Origin: Nanosynbacter sp.
GTDB taxonomy: Bacteria > Patescibacteriota > Saccharimonadia > Saccharimonadales > Saccharimonadaceae
Direction of reading: 5' to 3'
NCBI GenBank assembly: GCA_015257705.1
Contig: JABZJR010000050.1
Coordinates: 1 to 5,472 of the forward strand
Length of the DNA: 5,472 nucleotides
The notes below the pieces were generated by a model. That model was not told the origin of the DNA. It did no database searches and saw nothing but the letters and a program-made list of their open reading frames with translations. The first letter of the stretch is position 1; every line of letters starts with the position of its first letter. Below, in pieces: positions 5,251 to 5,472 of this stretch. The translations under genes were made by a program, and so were the position numbers.

Positions 5251-5262
5251 CTTAACGTTAAG
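5251..5262. repeat. Perfect 12-bp palindrome CTTAACGTTAAG
   Basis: CTTAACGTTAAG equals its own reverse complement. It lies one base from the minus-strand terminator stem, between two convergent transcription units. It has no loop, so a DNA-binding site is more natural than an RNA hairpin. No function is assigned. Confidence 0.6.
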
Positions 5263-5266
5263 TGTA

Positions 5267-5350
5267 TTAATTACAGGGAATGTACGACAAGGCAGTCGTA
5301 ATGAAGAATAAGTCTGCTTCATCGCACATTCCGCATATGGGCTGGTCCAC
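5267..5350 (-). CDS. Possible 27-codon small ORF or 3' remnant after an in-frame stop (Cys-rich)
   Basis: This frame continues directly from the partial minus-strand gene after its TAA (5356-5354). It begins at a GTG two codons-worth later and ends with TAA at 5269-5267. The peptide includes PICGMCDEADLFF, with a Cys-x2-Cys pair, and ends IPCN. It reads protein-like, and a weak GGA lies nine bases before the GTG. It could be a separate micro-ORF, the old C-terminus of a gene now cut by a nonsense change, or chance. The opposite strand is also open in the matching phase, and the DNA overlaps a possible RNA junction, so evidence for translation is thin. Confidence 0.2.
   Translation of the reverse strand: MDQPICGMCDEADLFFITTALSYIPCN
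5277..5332. other. Nested inverted repeats able to form a three-way junction
   Basis: GGAATGT (5277-5283) and ACATTCC (5326-5332) enclose two hairpins: TACGAC/GTCGTA (5283-5288 with 5295-5300, six-base loop) and ATGAAG/CTTCAT (5301-5306 with 5317-5322, ten-base loop). The outer and first inner stems share base 5283. All three helices are perfect. The fold is possible on either strand; the minus strand ends in a terminator and is the likelier one to be transcribed. I match it to no known RNA class. Confidence 0.35.
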
Positions 5351-5434
5351 GGATTAAGATCCGGATTCTGCCAGCTTTCTGGCGATAGCAAGGCTGCTTG
5401 CCTTATACAAGGGGATCTCCGTTGTGATGAGATC
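5350..5434. repeat. Run of four short perfect hairpins
   Basis: Four perfect inverted repeats follow each other: CGGAT/ATCCG (5350-5354 and 5359-5363), GCCAG/CTGGC (5370-5374 and 5379-5383), GCAAG/CTTGC (5388-5392 and 5397-5401), each with a four-base loop, and GATCTC/GAGATC (5414-5419 and 5429-5434, nine-base loop). They overlap the putative minus-strand coding fragment. Each alone could be chance; the evenly spaced series is more than I would expect. Confidence 0.4.
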
Positions 5435-5472
5435 TCTCAGGTCATGCAAAAAATCACGGTACTGGATCCAGT
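5354..5472 (-). CDS. C-terminal fragment of an unidentified minus-strand protein, truncated by window edge
   Basis: From the right edge the minus strand is open for 38 codons to a TAA at 5356-5354. The sequence has a regular amphipathic helix pattern, including YRDFLHDLRDLITTEIPLYK and then SLAIARKLAESGS at the end. I do not recognise the family. Support comes from the protein-like composition and from the minus-strand terminator about 105 bp beyond the stop. Codons such as ATC, CTG, TAC and AGA differ from the ATT- and CGN-preferring genes to the left, hinting at another origin. The complementary plus frame is open too, as often happens in the matching antisense phase, so a non-coding RNA region remains possible. 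Confidence 0.45.
   Translation of the reverse strand, partial: WIQYRDFLHDLRDLITTEIPLYKASSLAIARKLAESGS
5461..5472. repeat. Perfect 12-bp palindrome ACTGGATCCAGT at window edge
   Basis: ACTGGATCCAGT is its own reverse complement and ends exactly at the last base of the window. It lies within the putative minus-strand coding fragment. Nothing further can be said without the flanking sequence. Confidence 0.5.

Noticed and set aside
5280..5357. Plus-strand 25-codon frame starting ATG TAC GAC
   Set aside because: The purine run AGGGA touches the ATG with no spacing, there is no promoter, and openness is expected from the matching antisense phase of the minus-strand frame.
4945..5391. Minus-strand open frame of 148 codons across the end of the rnhB fusion and the tail
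   Set aside because: Most of it is antisense to the conserved YraN domain. Its product has no recognisable motif, and it runs straight through the minus-strand terminator.
5228..5472. Tail as a known RNA (tmRNA, RNase P, SRP, 6S)
   Set aside because: None of the conserved blocks of these RNAs, such as GAGGAAAGTCC of RNase P or a tRNA-like TPsiC arm and CCA end, is present on either strand.
1..5472. Insertion sequence or integron boundaries around the 525-aa gene
   Set aside because: I found no transposase or integrase frame and no matching terminal inverted or direct repeats at 250-290 and 1860-1875.

Overview
The window looks like chromosome from a small-genome candidate-phyla-radiation bacterium. 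Candidatus Saccharibacteria (TM7) is my best guess, not proven. The grounds are a type IV pilus/secretion ATPase, a short-form malic enzyme, ribosomal protein L19 with a long Ala/Glu/Lys tail, and RNase HII fused to a YraN-type nuclease domain in one chain. Coding is dense and UGA is used as a stop, which argues against the recoded CPR lineages.

Layout. The left edge (1-251, +) is the C-terminus of a PilB/GspE-type ATPase. Next (289-1866, +) is a 525-residue protein I do not recognise. It has its own strong promoter, a near-perfect palindrome over the -10 box and start codon, and arginine codon use unlike its neighbours, so it is a candidate acquired gene. Two bases beyond its stop lies the stop of a malic enzyme gene read the other way (3002-1869, -). 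Malic enzyme and rplS (3167-3688, +) diverge from a 164-bp gap holding both promoters and a roughly 100-nt leader ahead of rplS. That leader can form a hairpin whose loop pairs with the transcript's 5' end. After rplS come an intrinsic terminator and then, immediately, the promoter of a two-gene unit: a five-helix membrane protein (3757-4254) and the RNase HII-YraN fusion (4238-5227), overlapping by 17 bp. The last 245 bp hold no confident gene. They contain the likely C-terminus of a minus-strand protein entering from the right, a minus-strand terminator ending inside the rnhB stop codon, and an unusual density of inverted repeats.

The clearest cross-gene pattern concerns initiation. Three of the four genes with a visible promoter have a -10 box ending only 6-8 nt before the start codon and no Shine-Dalgarno, so their mRNAs should be leaderless. 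The exceptions are rplS, with a long leader and an SD, and the rnhB fusion, which starts inside its upstream neighbour.

Functionally the window mixes surface machinery (pilus ATPase), central carbon metabolism (malate to pyruvate), translation (L19) and genome maintenance (RNase HII/YraN). The unknown 525-aa gene and the right-hand tail are the parts ordinary annotation does not explain. I see no CRISPR array, tRNA, rRNA or recognisable insertion sequence.
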